This document shows, piece after piece, positions 27,682-35,619 of a DNA stretch of 64,000 nt. This DNA comes from Pelagomonas calceolata. Lineage: Eukaryota > Sar > Pelagophyceae > Pelagomonadales > Pelagomonadaceae. A program made the position numbers and the translations under genes. Every line of letters starts with the position of its first letter. Position 1 is the stretch's first letter. The DNA is taken from the NCBI GenBank assembly GCA_918797485.1, contig CAKKNE010000003.1, forward strand, positions 2,790,001 through 2,854,000, given 5' to 3'. The notes under the pieces are model-generated. The model made no database searches, was not told where the DNA came from, and saw nothing but the letters and a program-made list of their open reading frames with translations.

Positions 27682-28338
27682 TTACAACTTAAACGCGCCC
27701 GCCCACGGGTCTTTTTTGGGAGCCGCCGCCTCTTCCTTCCCGGAGGGCGGCGGCTGCCTTCGCAATTCCTCGGCGAGCGCCGCGCTGCCCCGCGCGTCGC
27801 AGGCGAGAATTGCGGCGGATAGGCGCGCCCGATGCGTCACGATGGGCTCGCCGCGGCCCAATGCGGTCAGGTCGGGAAATTCGATTTCCGCGAACCCGAA
27901 GCGCTCGAAGGCGTCGGACGTGTACAACGTCGCCGAGGCGCCGAGACTCTCGAACTCGTCGTCTCCCAAGTTCTCGAGCCAGCATTCTAACAACTTTTCT
28001 ATGCATGCGTCCATCGACGCGCCGCAGCGGTCGACCTGCTCCTTGGCGATCGAGGACCGCAGCACATCAATGACCGGGTTCGGTCCTGGACGGAGGCGGC
28101 CGCAGGCCGCGGGTGCTCCTACGACTATAGATGGTTCACTGGTTGCGGCGGCCATGGCGGACGTCAAGTCCAATGATGGTGCCGCGTTCTCAGTAACCTT
28201 GACCCACACGTCGCCGTCCACTGGTTCTGATGGGCTCGCGAGCTCGGATACTTCGTCGTAGGTGCAACGTGTTGCTGTGAAAGCTGGGCCGCCGAGCAGT
28301 GCGGCTGCAATGTTTGGTAATAGGAGTGCACGGAGCAT
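27682..28338 (-). CDS. Hypothetical protein with targeting-type N-terminus
   Basis: The 218 aa protein starts at the ATG at 28336-28338. The first 20 residues (MLRALLLPNIAAALLGGPAF) form a hydrophobic leader followed by TATR, like a signal peptide with plastid-type F at the cleavage region. The body is acidic, with a helical stretch near 95-125 and two Cys. No known domain is seen. A secreted or plastid protein is inferred. It ends 13 bp from the convergent gene. Confidence 0.65.
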   Translation of the reverse strand: MLRALLLPNIAAALLGGPAFTATRCTYDEVSELASPSEPVDGDVWVKVTENAAPSLDLTSAMAAATSEPSIVVGAPAACGRLRPGPNPVIDVLRSSIAKEQVDRCGASMDACIEKLLECWLENLGDDEFESLGASATLYTSDAFERFGFAEIEFPDLTALGRGEPIVTHRARLSAAILACDARGSAALAEELRRQPPPSGKEEAAAPKKDPWAGAFKL

Positions 28339-28440
28339 ATCGATGCGTTACGGCTCTGTTGATGAGCGATGCCGTCTACTGCTGTGGCCGAGCACCGAAA
28401 GCGATCGATTTTGGGCCTGCAATCGAAAGCTGCACAGACT

Positions 28441-28466
28441 AGCTAGCGTGCAAAGACACACTTAGC
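28441..28466 (+). promoter_or_regulatory. Palindromic promoter element, copy 8 (diverged)
   Basis: AGCTAGCG, TGCAAAGACA, CACTTAGC. The left arm is intact and the right arm has an insertion. Divergent pair. Confidence 0.5.
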
Positions 28467-28542
28467 GAGATCAGCAAACGTCATCAACGCACCGGCAAAC
28501 GCTAGTTATCCAACAAACACTGCCTGACCGCAGCCGCAGCAC

Positions 28543-28705
28543 TCGTCGGGACGCTATCGACGCGTGACGCGTGCAACTCGATATACTGCCGTGCTAACAA
28601 AGCCTCTCTGAGAGCACTGCACTACAACTCGCAGCGACGCTATCGAGGCGTGACGCTTGCACTCAGCGCTTCACACTGAGAACACTGCCACTACAACTAA
28701 GCAAC
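28543..28705 (+). repeat. Diverged tandem repeat, unit about 86 bp
   Basis: A 26-base stretch (GACGCTATCGA, then GCGTGACGC) at 28550-28575 recurs at 28636-28661 with 2 differences, and the similarity reaches outward to a shared ACTACAACT at the unit ends. It lies in the 5' leader or promoter of the 28715 gene. Confidence 0.6.
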
Positions 28706-28714
28706 TTCACAACA

Positions 28715-29177
28715 ATGGGAAAGGGCTCCAACGTCGCCAAGGCGAACGCCGCGCGCGCGCGCAACGCCAAGGAGCAGGGCAAGAGCAAGGAAGAACGAGA
28801 AGCGTCCAAAGCGAAAGCCGAGAAGGACCGCAACGCCAAGAAGTGCCTCGTCTGCCTGCAGACCTTCATGATCTCGTCGAAGGACAAGCTTTTGTACGAC
28901 CACGTCGTCGCGAAGCACGATAAATTGATCAAAGAGCCGGAGAAGTGCTTCCCGCACCTCAAGGGTTTTGATCCCAACGCGCCCGAGCCGACGGGCATCG
29001 CCGTGGCCCAGGCCGCGGCGAAGAAGAAGGTCAAGAAGGTACGACTCCGGCGTCTTCGACTCGACCCCCGCGCGCCGCCGGCGCGACTCACCGCTTTGTA
29101 TCCCCACGCAGAAGAAGGAAGAAGATTTGTCCGATTTGCTGGCCGCGGGCCTGAACGTGGGTAAGAAGAAGAAGTAG
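28715..29177 (+). CDS. Small Lys-rich zinc-finger protein (At2g23090-like), two exons
   Basis: Exons 28715-29038 and 29112-29177 give 129 aa. The 73-base GT-AG intron (29039-29111) has CGACTCACC as a possible branch point and CCACGCAG at the acceptor. The N-terminus is MGKGSNVAKANAARARNAKEQ. A C2H2-type finger covers CLVCLQTF ... HVVAKH. CFPHLKGF follows. This pattern matches the small eukaryotic At2g23090-like family, whose function is poorly known. The end KKEEDLSDLLAAGLNVGKK is only reached by splicing. The intron has no clear terminal repeats, unlike the introners. Confidence 0.85.
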
Positions 29178-29190
29178 TCTAGCACATACT

Positions 29191-31122
29191 TTACTTGCCG
29201 CCGTCCAACCCGTCGAGGAACGACTCGAAGTCGTCGACGTCGAAGGCCGCGTCCGCGGGCGCCGGCGCGGCCGCGGAAGCCGGCGCATCCCCCAGAACCT
29301 CCTCGAGGTCGGCGAGGATGTCCGTCGTGTCGCGCCGGCCGGGGCTCGGCGGCCGCGGCGGCGCCGGTGCCGGCGGCGGCGCGGCGGCCGACGCGAAGGC
29401 GCCGAACGGGTCCTTCGACGGCGTCATCGTTGCAGGCGCGGGCGCCGGCGGTGCTGGCGGCGGCGCGGGCGGCGGCGCAGCGGGCGCGGGCGCCGCGGCC
29501 GGCGCGGACTCAAAAGAAGCAAACTCTTCAACAGGCGGCGTCGACGCGAACGCAGCGAAGTCGTCGCTCATCGGCGGCGCGTCCGCGAGCTGTTGCAGTT
29601 CCAGCAGCGACGGCGCCGGGTCTCCCGAACCAAATAAAGCGTCCGCGTCGGCGAGCTGCCGGACTAGATCATCAGTGTCCAGCAAGTCCGGCGTCGTCTG
29701 CGTTTTTGGTTTTTCAGACGGAGTCTCCTCGCCAATAGCAAACACTGGACCTTCTTGCTTTTTGGTCCGAGGTGATGGTGCTCTCCTCAGAGGTTCAGGC
29801 GCCGCCGCGGCCGCCTCGGCAGCTCGAGCGTTCGCCGTCCGCGCGGGCCGCGACGCCCGTCGTTGCTGCGCGCGTCTCTTCCGATCCTCGACGTCCTTCC
29901 AGAAGGCCGAGTCCTTGGCCAACAAGGCGTCGTACGCCGCCGAGAAGCCTCCTTCCTCATTCGACACTCCTGTCTCGAGGGCTTGAGCACTGCCGCTACA
30001 CGCCTCAAAAATTAAGTCGACAAAAAAGTCCCCATCGAAGCGGTCGTCGCCGCACGCGCCGTCGAGCTGGTCCCTCGTTAATCTCAAAACACCTGTAGGT
30101 GCGAAACCGACGTGTAGGGCCGCCCTAAACATGGAGGTCCTTCGCTCTCGATCGTCGACGTGTCTGCATCGTACTAACAAGTCGCCGTGCACCACACAAT
30201 CCACAGGGAAGACCAACGAACCCTCAGAGGGTGCCGCCCACGATTTGTCATCTTGCGAGCCTTCCCACCTGGCTGTGTGTGCTAGCTTACCGCTCCGGAA
30301 GAATTGCAGGTACGGTCGACACCCAGGTTTGTCTTGACTGCCAAAATTGGGTATGGTGTGCATGATGCACCTTCTCAAGAGTAGGGGTTCGCCGCGCGGC
30401 GCACACCCATCCAACACGTTCGCGAAATAGCCGACGTATCTCCTCTGCGAAGGTATGGTTAATCTCTCCACATCATCCTTCCTGCGCTCAGCGACATGCC
30501 TCAGCGCCACGACGGGGTTCGCCTCGAATTCTCCCAACCAAGCGAGAGCGCAAGCTACTACGACAGAAGTTCTACCCCTACCAGTGAGACAGTGGACCGC
30601 AACCACGTTCTCGTGGTCCGCGTCCAGCCACGACTCTAGCGTCGTACATATCTTCACCAACATGCCCAGCGGCGGCGCGGGATGCCCCGGGAACTTGAAC
30701 TCGAGGACATTATCTTCAAACCGTCGGTAGTCGTAGGTTTCTTCGCTCACATTAAGAACCATGAAGTGGCCGTCATGATAAGTCTTCAGGTGTTTCGCGA
30801 CGGCTGTGATAGGATTAGCACAAGCTCTGGCTGCGGCGCTACCAGGAGCGCCTCGGCGAGACGCGGGAAAGCCCATCGTTACGAAACGGTCCGTGACGTA
30901 CGTCAAGTCGATGATCTTTGATTGGTCGGGACCCGGGGCCTCATCGATAAACTCATCTAGCGTTCTTCCAACCTTCTCGGCGAACTGCTGCATCATTTGC
31001 TTGTTACCCTCGGTGTCTTCGAGGCGCTCCTTCGCCTGTTCGGCCAGCTTCGTCGCTGTAGCTTTGGCCTTCGTTGTGGCGTCCTTGGCCATCCTTGACA
31101 AGGCGGCGAAGTCCATGTTCAT
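29191..31122 (-). CDS. PTEN/tensin-type phosphatase-C2 protein with long disordered tail
   Basis: The protein has 643 aa from the ATG at 31120-31122 (an ATG two codons on is also possible). Residues about 1-55 form a helix, 60-240 a PTEN-like phosphatase domain and 245-380 a C2-like domain. The P-loop is HCLTGRGRTS, so the catalytic Cys and Arg are present. The PTEN loop that normally carries the acid Asp reads FPGHPAPPL, with Gly in its place. The tail has Ala/Pro repeats and acidic DLL/DDF-like short motifs. The layout resembles auxilin/GAK or tensin, where the domain binds phosphoinositides, but no J domain is visible. Likely a vesicle-coat adaptor, by inference. Confidence 0.8.
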   Translation of the reverse strand: MNMDFAALSRMAKDATTKAKATATKLAEQAKERLEDTEGNKQMMQQFAEKVGRTLDEFIDEAPGPDQSKIIDLTYVTDRFVTMGFPASRRGAPGSAAARACANPITAVAKHLKTYHDGHFMVLNVSEETYDYRRFEDNVLEFKFPGHPAPPLGMLVKICTTLESWLDADHENVVAVHCLTGRGRTSVVVACALAWLGEFEANPVVALRHVAERRKDDVERLTIPSQRRYVGYFANVLDGCAPRGEPLLLRRCIMHTIPNFGSQDKPGCRPYLQFFRSGKLAHTARWEGSQDDKSWAAPSEGSLVFPVDCVVHGDLLVRCRHVDDRERRTSMFRAALHVGFAPTGVLRLTRDQLDGACGDDRFDGDFFVDLIFEACSGSAQALETGVSNEEGGFSAAYDALLAKDSAFWKDVEDRKRRAQQRRASRPARTANARAAEAAAAAPEPLRRAPSPRTKKQEGPVFAIGEETPSEKPKTQTTPDLLDTDDLVRQLADADALFGSGDPAPSLLELQQLADAPPMSDDFAAFASTPPVEEFASFESAPAAAPAPAAPPPAPPPAPPAPAPATMTPSKDPFGAFASAAAPPPAPAPPRPPSPGRRDTTDILADLEEVLGDAPASAAAPAPADAAFDVDDFESFLDGLDGGK

Positions 31123-31488
31123 GGCTGCGCTCGGCGGCGTCCGGCGTCGGCCGGTCAAATGGCTTTTGGTCGCTTCCGCAGCGGCGGCGCGGCGTCGGGT
31201 GCGGCGCAGAGGTCGTGGGCGCTTTCGAGCAAACAAATGCTACGCTGAGATCGCTCGTATGTCCGCAAATACTACAGCTTGCCAAAAAAACCGCAGGCTC
31301 TCGATTATGTAATTTTTGTTAGGTTATAGAGATACTAGAATTAGCGCTGCTCTCGTGAAGTGCTCTCCCGGCCAATCTCTGGCACGAGGCAGGCAGAAAT
31401 TAGTAAGGGAAGTCCAGGCCCCCTCTGTCGAGGAGCGGAACCGGACGGGGCAGCCCGCGGCCCGACCAAGGACACGAACAGACATAAC
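31123..31488. other. Divergent promoter region without clear palindrome
   Basis: This lies between the PTEN-like and kinase genes. A loose stretch ATACTAGAATTAGCG near 31331 has parts of the palindrome arms, but I do not count it. Nothing else is seen. Confidence 0.4.
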
Positions 31489-32661
31489 ATGCGCCGCCGC
31501 GGCCGCTGCGTCTGCGGCAACCCCGACTGCGACTGGCAGCCCGTCCCCGGCGGCCCCGGCCACCCACCTAGAGAGCGTGACCGGCAACAAGACGACAGCC
31601 AGGCTTGGGATGAAGAGGTGCGGCGCTTCTGGACGCCGGGCGCGCGCATCTCCGACCCCTTCGCTTCACAAAGTCAATCCCAGTCGCGCCGCTCGTCTTT
31701 ATCAGGACCGGTCGGTTCCTTCTCGAGGACCTTAACCCTGGCGTCGAAGAGCAACGGCCAAACCACAGAACTCTGTTTCGACGAATACAACGAAGAGGCT
31801 GTCGTCGTCAAGAGCTACTCGAGGGATCGGTGCTACCCGGCGGCTGTGGTTGCGGAGCGGGACGCTCTTAGACAAGTAAACCACCCCTTGATCGCTTCTT
31901 TGGTACGAACCGCGAAGGACGATGCTAGGATTTATATCGTCACGTCTGCCGCATTAGGAGGCCCTCTATACAAGCATATAAGGGCCGCGAATGGCTTCCA
32001 GCCGGAGCGCGCGTTGTATTACGCGGCGCAGACGGCCGACGCCTTGGCGCATTGCCACGAGTGGGGCGTGCTCCACAGGGACGTCAAGGCCTCGAACGTG
32101 GTCTTGGACGGCGATGGACGAGCTGTGTTGGTCGACTTTGGCGCGACGGGGGTCTTCGATCGCGACCGCCCGCCAGGCGTCGACGGCGAACCGAAGCGCG
32201 AGACGTACTGCGGCACGCCTCACGCCATGGCGCCCGAAATGGTCACGCGTTCAGGCCACGGGTGTGGGGTGGACTGGTGGTCTCTTGGGGTATTGTTGGT
32301 GGAGATGTTGAAAGTTGATTGGCCTTTCTCGGACGACGACCCTAATGAGTTGTTGAGGAAGATCCGTGGAGATGACGAGCCGAATTTGGACGGTATTAGT
32401 GACGAGGGCGCGTTGGCCGTGATCGACGCTTTGCTGACGAAGAGAAAACCGAAGAAGCGGCGGATCCTGGCGGAAAGAGCGTATGTGGGAGGCACGGCGG
32501 TGTTCAGCCAGGACGTCTGGAAGATTTCGCTCGTCAGTCCGCCGCCGCGCTTCGCTCCTGAATTAGGACACCTGGGCTGGCTCGACGGCGCGTCCGACGT
32601 CGATCCGTCGTCGCCCGTGCGCGGCGGCGACGACGACGACGACCCGTGGGCGGGCTTCTGA
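31489..32661 (+). CDS. AGC-like Ser/Thr protein kinase
   Basis: The protein has 390 aa from the ATG at 31489. The upstream frame has no ATG. An N-terminal Arg/Cys-rich segment (CVCGNPDCDW) may bind zinc. The kinase domain covers about residues 75-340. The ATP Lys is in AVVVKSY, the catalytic loop HRDVKASN, the metal site DFGA and the P+1 end APEM. YCGTPHAMAPE resembles the AGC activation loop of PKA/PKG. The C-terminus ends with an acidic DDDDDPWAGF. The G loop is poor (GSFSRTL), so ATP binding may be atypical. Confidence 0.85.
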   Translation: MRRRGRCVCGNPDCDWQPVPGGPGHPPRERDRQQDDSQAWDEEVRRFWTPGARISDPFASQSQSQSRRSSLSGPVGSFSRTLTLASKSNGQTTELCFDEYNEEAVVVKSYSRDRCYPAAVVAERDALRQVNHPLIASLVRTAKDDARIYIVTSAALGGPLYKHIRAANGFQPERALYYAAQTADALAHCHEWGVLHRDVKASNVVLDGDGRAVLVDFGATGVFDRDRPPGVDGEPKRETYCGTPHAMAPEMVTRSGHGCGVDWWSLGVLLVEMLKVDWPFSDDDPNELLRKIRGDDEPNLDGISDEGALAVIDALLTKRKPKKRRILAERAYVGGTAVFSQDVWKISLVSPPPRFAPELGHLGWLDGASDVDPSSPVRGGDDDDDPWAGF

Positions 32662-32759
32662 CGATCCCCCCCCCGCATAAGTTCAAGACATGAATAGATA
32701 CACGCGGGCCCGGCGTCGGGGACGGCTCGGCGGCCTAGCTCTAAGCAGATACATGAAAT

Positions 32760-34286
32760 TCACTTACTACACTTGAGCTGCTCGAACGCGTTCGATAGGC
32801 GCGCTCGCACGCGCGCGAGCTGCTTCTCGACGACGGCGCGCGCCTTTTCTCTAGCTTGCATCGCCTCGCGTTCGAGACCGTCGCGCAGCGCGGGCACGTC
32901 TTCCCTAGAGTCGCAGTCGAGGAAGAGGTCATCAGAGCCCTGGGACGTCGCGGACCGGACCCGCAATCGGTGCTTGCGTCCCCCCACCGCTACGACCGCT
33001 TCCACGGCCACGAGGGAAATCGCGCCGCCCTCTCCCGCGTCATTTTCCAACGGCGCCGACCACTCCAGGTGCCCCCTCCTTAAGGTAACGCGGCGGCGGC
33101 ACGGCGGGCCGCCCGTCGCCATGCCGCCCAAGCACAGCACCGTGCCATTTATCAGTCGCGCTACAACATCATCATCATCACCGTCGCCCGACGGCAACAC
33201 ATCTAGTTTAGGTTCGAACGTGTCCACGGACGCCGGCGAGTTATCATCATCCTCACAAAACGACTCGCCGTCGCCCGACGGCAGCGCCGCGTAGCGGGCC
33301 GGGTCCGGCGGCGGCGGCTCCGCGAAGCTGCAGAACGACACGCCGTCGCCGGAGGGCAACGTCCCGTACCTCGAATGCTGCGGCGTCTGGGGGGTCGGCG
33401 GCTGCGGCATCTGATACACATCATCCTCGCAGAACGAGATGCCGTCGCCGCTCGGCAGCCCCTTGGGTATCATGGGGACGACCGGCTTCACCGGCGTCTT
33501 GTCGTCCAGTTTTTCGGCGAAGCGGACCCTCCTTCGAGGCTTGTCCGCCGTCTTGCGCGAGCCTATCGAAACTTGCGGCCCGAGCGTCGGCGTCTCGTCG
33601 CCGCTGTCGTCGAGGTAGCCCGAGGCCTGCTCCTCGAAGGCGACCGCGGGGCGGCCGGGCGGCGTCGGTGGCGTCGGCTCGAAGGGCAGCTCGTCCTCGG
33701 CCGCGGGCGCGCCGCCGCCTTCAACTGTTTTCGGCCCCGGTGAATGCGCCGCCTCATAAGCAGCGCGCGCGCGCAGGCCGTCCGACACCCTTTTCGCCGC
33801 CGCCGCGCACCGCGCGACGCGCCAGAGCTCGCGCGACTGAGATGCGGCGGTCCGCGCCACGACGGCGCCGGCTTGCTTGCCCGCTTTCACCGAGGCGTCG
33901 CCCAGCGAGTCCAGGCCCCGGCGGATCTTTGCCTCTCGGGGCGCGAGGAAGCCCTCGAGCGCCACATACAAGTCGTCGCAGAGGTTCGTGGTCGCGAGGC
34001 GCTCCGCCACCAGGAACCGGAGGACGGCCAAACCAAGCACGCGCGCGTCGCCGCCCGTGAGCGTGAGCGCCCCATAGAAAAAGCGGCCGAGGGCCGACGC
34101 CTCGAGCGCGAGCAGCGGGCCGGCGACGCACCAGTACCTCAGCCAGCTCCGCGCGCGGCGCCGGTCCGCGCCGTCGGCGCCGACGGCGCAGCGGACCGTG
34201 ACGAGCGCGGGTAGTAGCACTGATGCTGCGAAGGTCGCGTGCGCGAGCGCGGCGGCCAGGCGCAGGGCGAGGGGAGGGTGGTCCAT
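32760..34286 (-). CDS. REEP/TB2-like membrane protein with repeats and PH-like domain
   Basis: The 508 aa protein starts at the ATG at 34284-34286. Residues about 10-125 have hydrophobic hairpins and the pattern WLRYWCVAGPLLALE ... LYVALEGFLAPREAKI, which resembles the TB2/DP1/HVA22 (REEP) family that shapes tubular ER. A disordered region then carries four copies of LPSGDG, three followed by (I/V/E)SFC. A PH-like region lies at about 390-480 (TVLCLGG ... RRGHLEWSAPL). The end is a helix. REEP proteins bend ER membranes. The repeat may be a phosphorylation or binding site, unknown. Confidence 0.65.
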   Translation of the reverse strand: MDHPPLALRLAAALAHATFAASVLLPALVTVRCAVGADGADRRRARSWLRYWCVAGPLLALEASALGRFFYGALTLTGGDARVLGLAVLRFLVAERLATTNLCDDLYVALEGFLAPREAKIRRGLDSLGDASVKAGKQAGAVVARTAASQSRELWRVARCAAAAKRVSDGLRARAAYEAAHSPGPKTVEGGGAPAAEDELPFEPTPPTPPGRPAVAFEEQASGYLDDSGDETPTLGPQVSIGSRKTADKPRRRVRFAEKLDDKTPVKPVVPMIPKGLPSGDGISFCEDDVYQMPQPPTPQTPQHSRYGTLPSGDGVSFCSFAEPPPPDPARYAALPSGDGESFCEDDDNSPASVDTFEPKLDVLPSGDGDDDDVVARLINGTVLCLGGMATGGPPCRRRVTLRRGHLEWSAPLENDAGEGGAISLVAVEAVVAVGGRKHRLRVRSATSQGSDDLFLDCDSREDVPALRDGLEREAMQAREKARAVVEKQLARVRARLSNAFEQLKCSK

Positions 34287-34449
34287 TTTGCTGCTGAAAT
34301 ATGGCCGGCTCTTTACAGCGGTGCTCTGGCCCTGACAGATCTAACTTTGTCACCGCAGCGGGCAGACGCACTGCGAATAACGCTGTTCAGCGCGCGCGCG
34401 GCGCCAGAGCATGCGCTGGCGCCGCTGCGCTTGGCCGACTAAAAATCCG

Positions 34450-34473
34450 AGCTAGCGGTCTGTAACATACTAG
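34450..34473 (+). promoter_or_regulatory. Palindromic promoter element, copy 9
   Basis: AGCTAGCG, GTCTGTAACA, TACTAG. It lies 163 bp upstream of the REEP-like gene, in a region with no divergent partner on the other side. Confidence 0.55.
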
Positions 34474-34545
34474 AAGCACGCTTTCGACGCGAGCAACAGA
34501 CGCATACACCACTGAACTAGACTGTACAACACCACATTAGTCAGA

Positions 34546-35184
34546 TCAAGCGACGCGCACACCCCGCGCCGCGCCCGCCGCCTCGACGAGTGCGCGCGTC
34601 CGCTTCGCATACCTTTCGAACAACTGCGGATCGGCGGGCACGCCGTCGTCGCCCTTGCGGAACATGACCGCCAAGTTGTGGCAGGCCGGCGCGTGGCCGT
34701 CGGCGCACGCGGTCTCGAGGTAATCTTTCGCCTTCACGGCATTCCTGGAGGAACCCGGTCTCAATAAAGCACCGCCGAGCACGTGGCAGGCCTGGGCCAG
34801 GCCCTTCGTGCACGCTTTGTCCAGATGTTTCTTGCCCGTCCTTTCGTCGCCTCGACCGAACGCAAGCAGGCCGAGGTGGTGGCAGCTCGGCGCGTGTTCC
34901 AAATCGCAGCCCTTCTTTAGAACGCGTTCGCCGCCTTTCTCATCAGTAGAACCGCCCTTGCCGCCGAGCAACAACCTACCAAGAGCGAAGCACGACGCGC
35001 CGTGGCCCTTCCCACAATTGCGCTCGAACTGCTTCCTCGCTCCGACGTGGTCGTTCTTCACAACCGACAAAAACTCGCCGACGGCGTGGCAGGCGTCTCC
35101 TTGACCTTGACCGCGGTCGCAATCTAACTTAGCTGCTAGCATCCTTTCCTCGTACTGCGGTGGCAGGTCTTGGGTGAGCTCCAT
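34546..35184 (-). CDS. Sel1-repeat protein, COA7-like
   Basis: The 212 aa protein starts at the ATG at 35182-35184. Five or so Sel1-like repeats carry paired Cys (GDACHAVGEFL, HGASCFALGRLLLGGKGG, HAPSCHHLGLLAF, LAQACHVLGGALL, HAPACHNLAVMFRKGDDG). Spacing and Cys placement match COA7 (RESA1), a heme-binding factor for cytochrome c oxidase assembly in the mitochondrial intermembrane space. No clear targeting peptide is seen, as in COA7 itself. Length is close to the human protein. Divergent from the band-7 gene. Confidence 0.75.
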   Translation of the reverse strand: MELTQDLPPQYEERMLAAKLDCDRGQGQGDACHAVGEFLSVVKNDHVGARKQFERNCGKGHGASCFALGRLLLGGKGGSTDEKGGERVLKKGCDLEHAPSCHHLGLLAFGRGDERTGKKHLDKACTKGLAQACHVLGGALLRPGSSRNAVKAKDYLETACADGHAPACHNLAVMFRKGDDGVPADPQLFERYAKRTRALVEAAGAARGVRVA

Positions 35185-35619
35185 TGTTGCGTAGCGATGT
35201 GTGCGAGCCGTGCAAGTTGTAGTAGTGATGCGTGAGGTCTGTACTAATGAGTTATAATGAACAGTGATGGCCTTGCAGCGATTTTATTAGGCTAATGCGG
35301 CCGGCAAGAGAGCTAGCTGCTGTAAGACACTAGCCAGCATGCGGCCCGACGTCTCCCTCGGGCCGTCGAGGAGTCGTGCTAGGACAGATGCGCCTCCAAA
35401 GACCGGTCTTTGTACGCCTCACTCCTCTGCAAATTTCCTAACAAACTCCAAAACCCTAGGCCAAGCTGGCTTTTGTTTCTCCGCCGTGACAAATCGCAAC
35501 GCTGCCCAACCACGAGGCAGCCGCCGCTCGCATCGTTGGCGCACTCCGGACGCCATCGACGCAGCTCCGGACGCCGTTCGACGCGCCAGCTTGGCCACAG
35601 AGCAAAGCTGAGCAAGTAA
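35185..35619. other. Divergent promoter region
   Basis: This lies between the Sel1 gene and the band-7 gene. It holds a palindromic element at 35311-35334 and a leader-like GGACGCCATCGACGCAGC near 35548. Confidence 0.5.
35311..35334 (+). promoter_or_regulatory. Palindromic promoter element, copy 10
   Basis: AGCTAGCT, GCTGTAAGA, CACTAGC. One change in the left arm. Divergent pair. Confidence 0.65.

Larger units (their letters stand above)
28339..28714. other. Divergent promoter region with tandem repeat
   Basis: This holds a palindromic element at 28441-28466 and a diverged tandem duplication at 28543-28705 just upstream of the 28715 start. Confidence 0.5.

Noticed and set aside
31331-31345. 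Possible nineteenth palindromic element
   Set aside because: Only part of each arm matches and the TGTAAGR core is missing.
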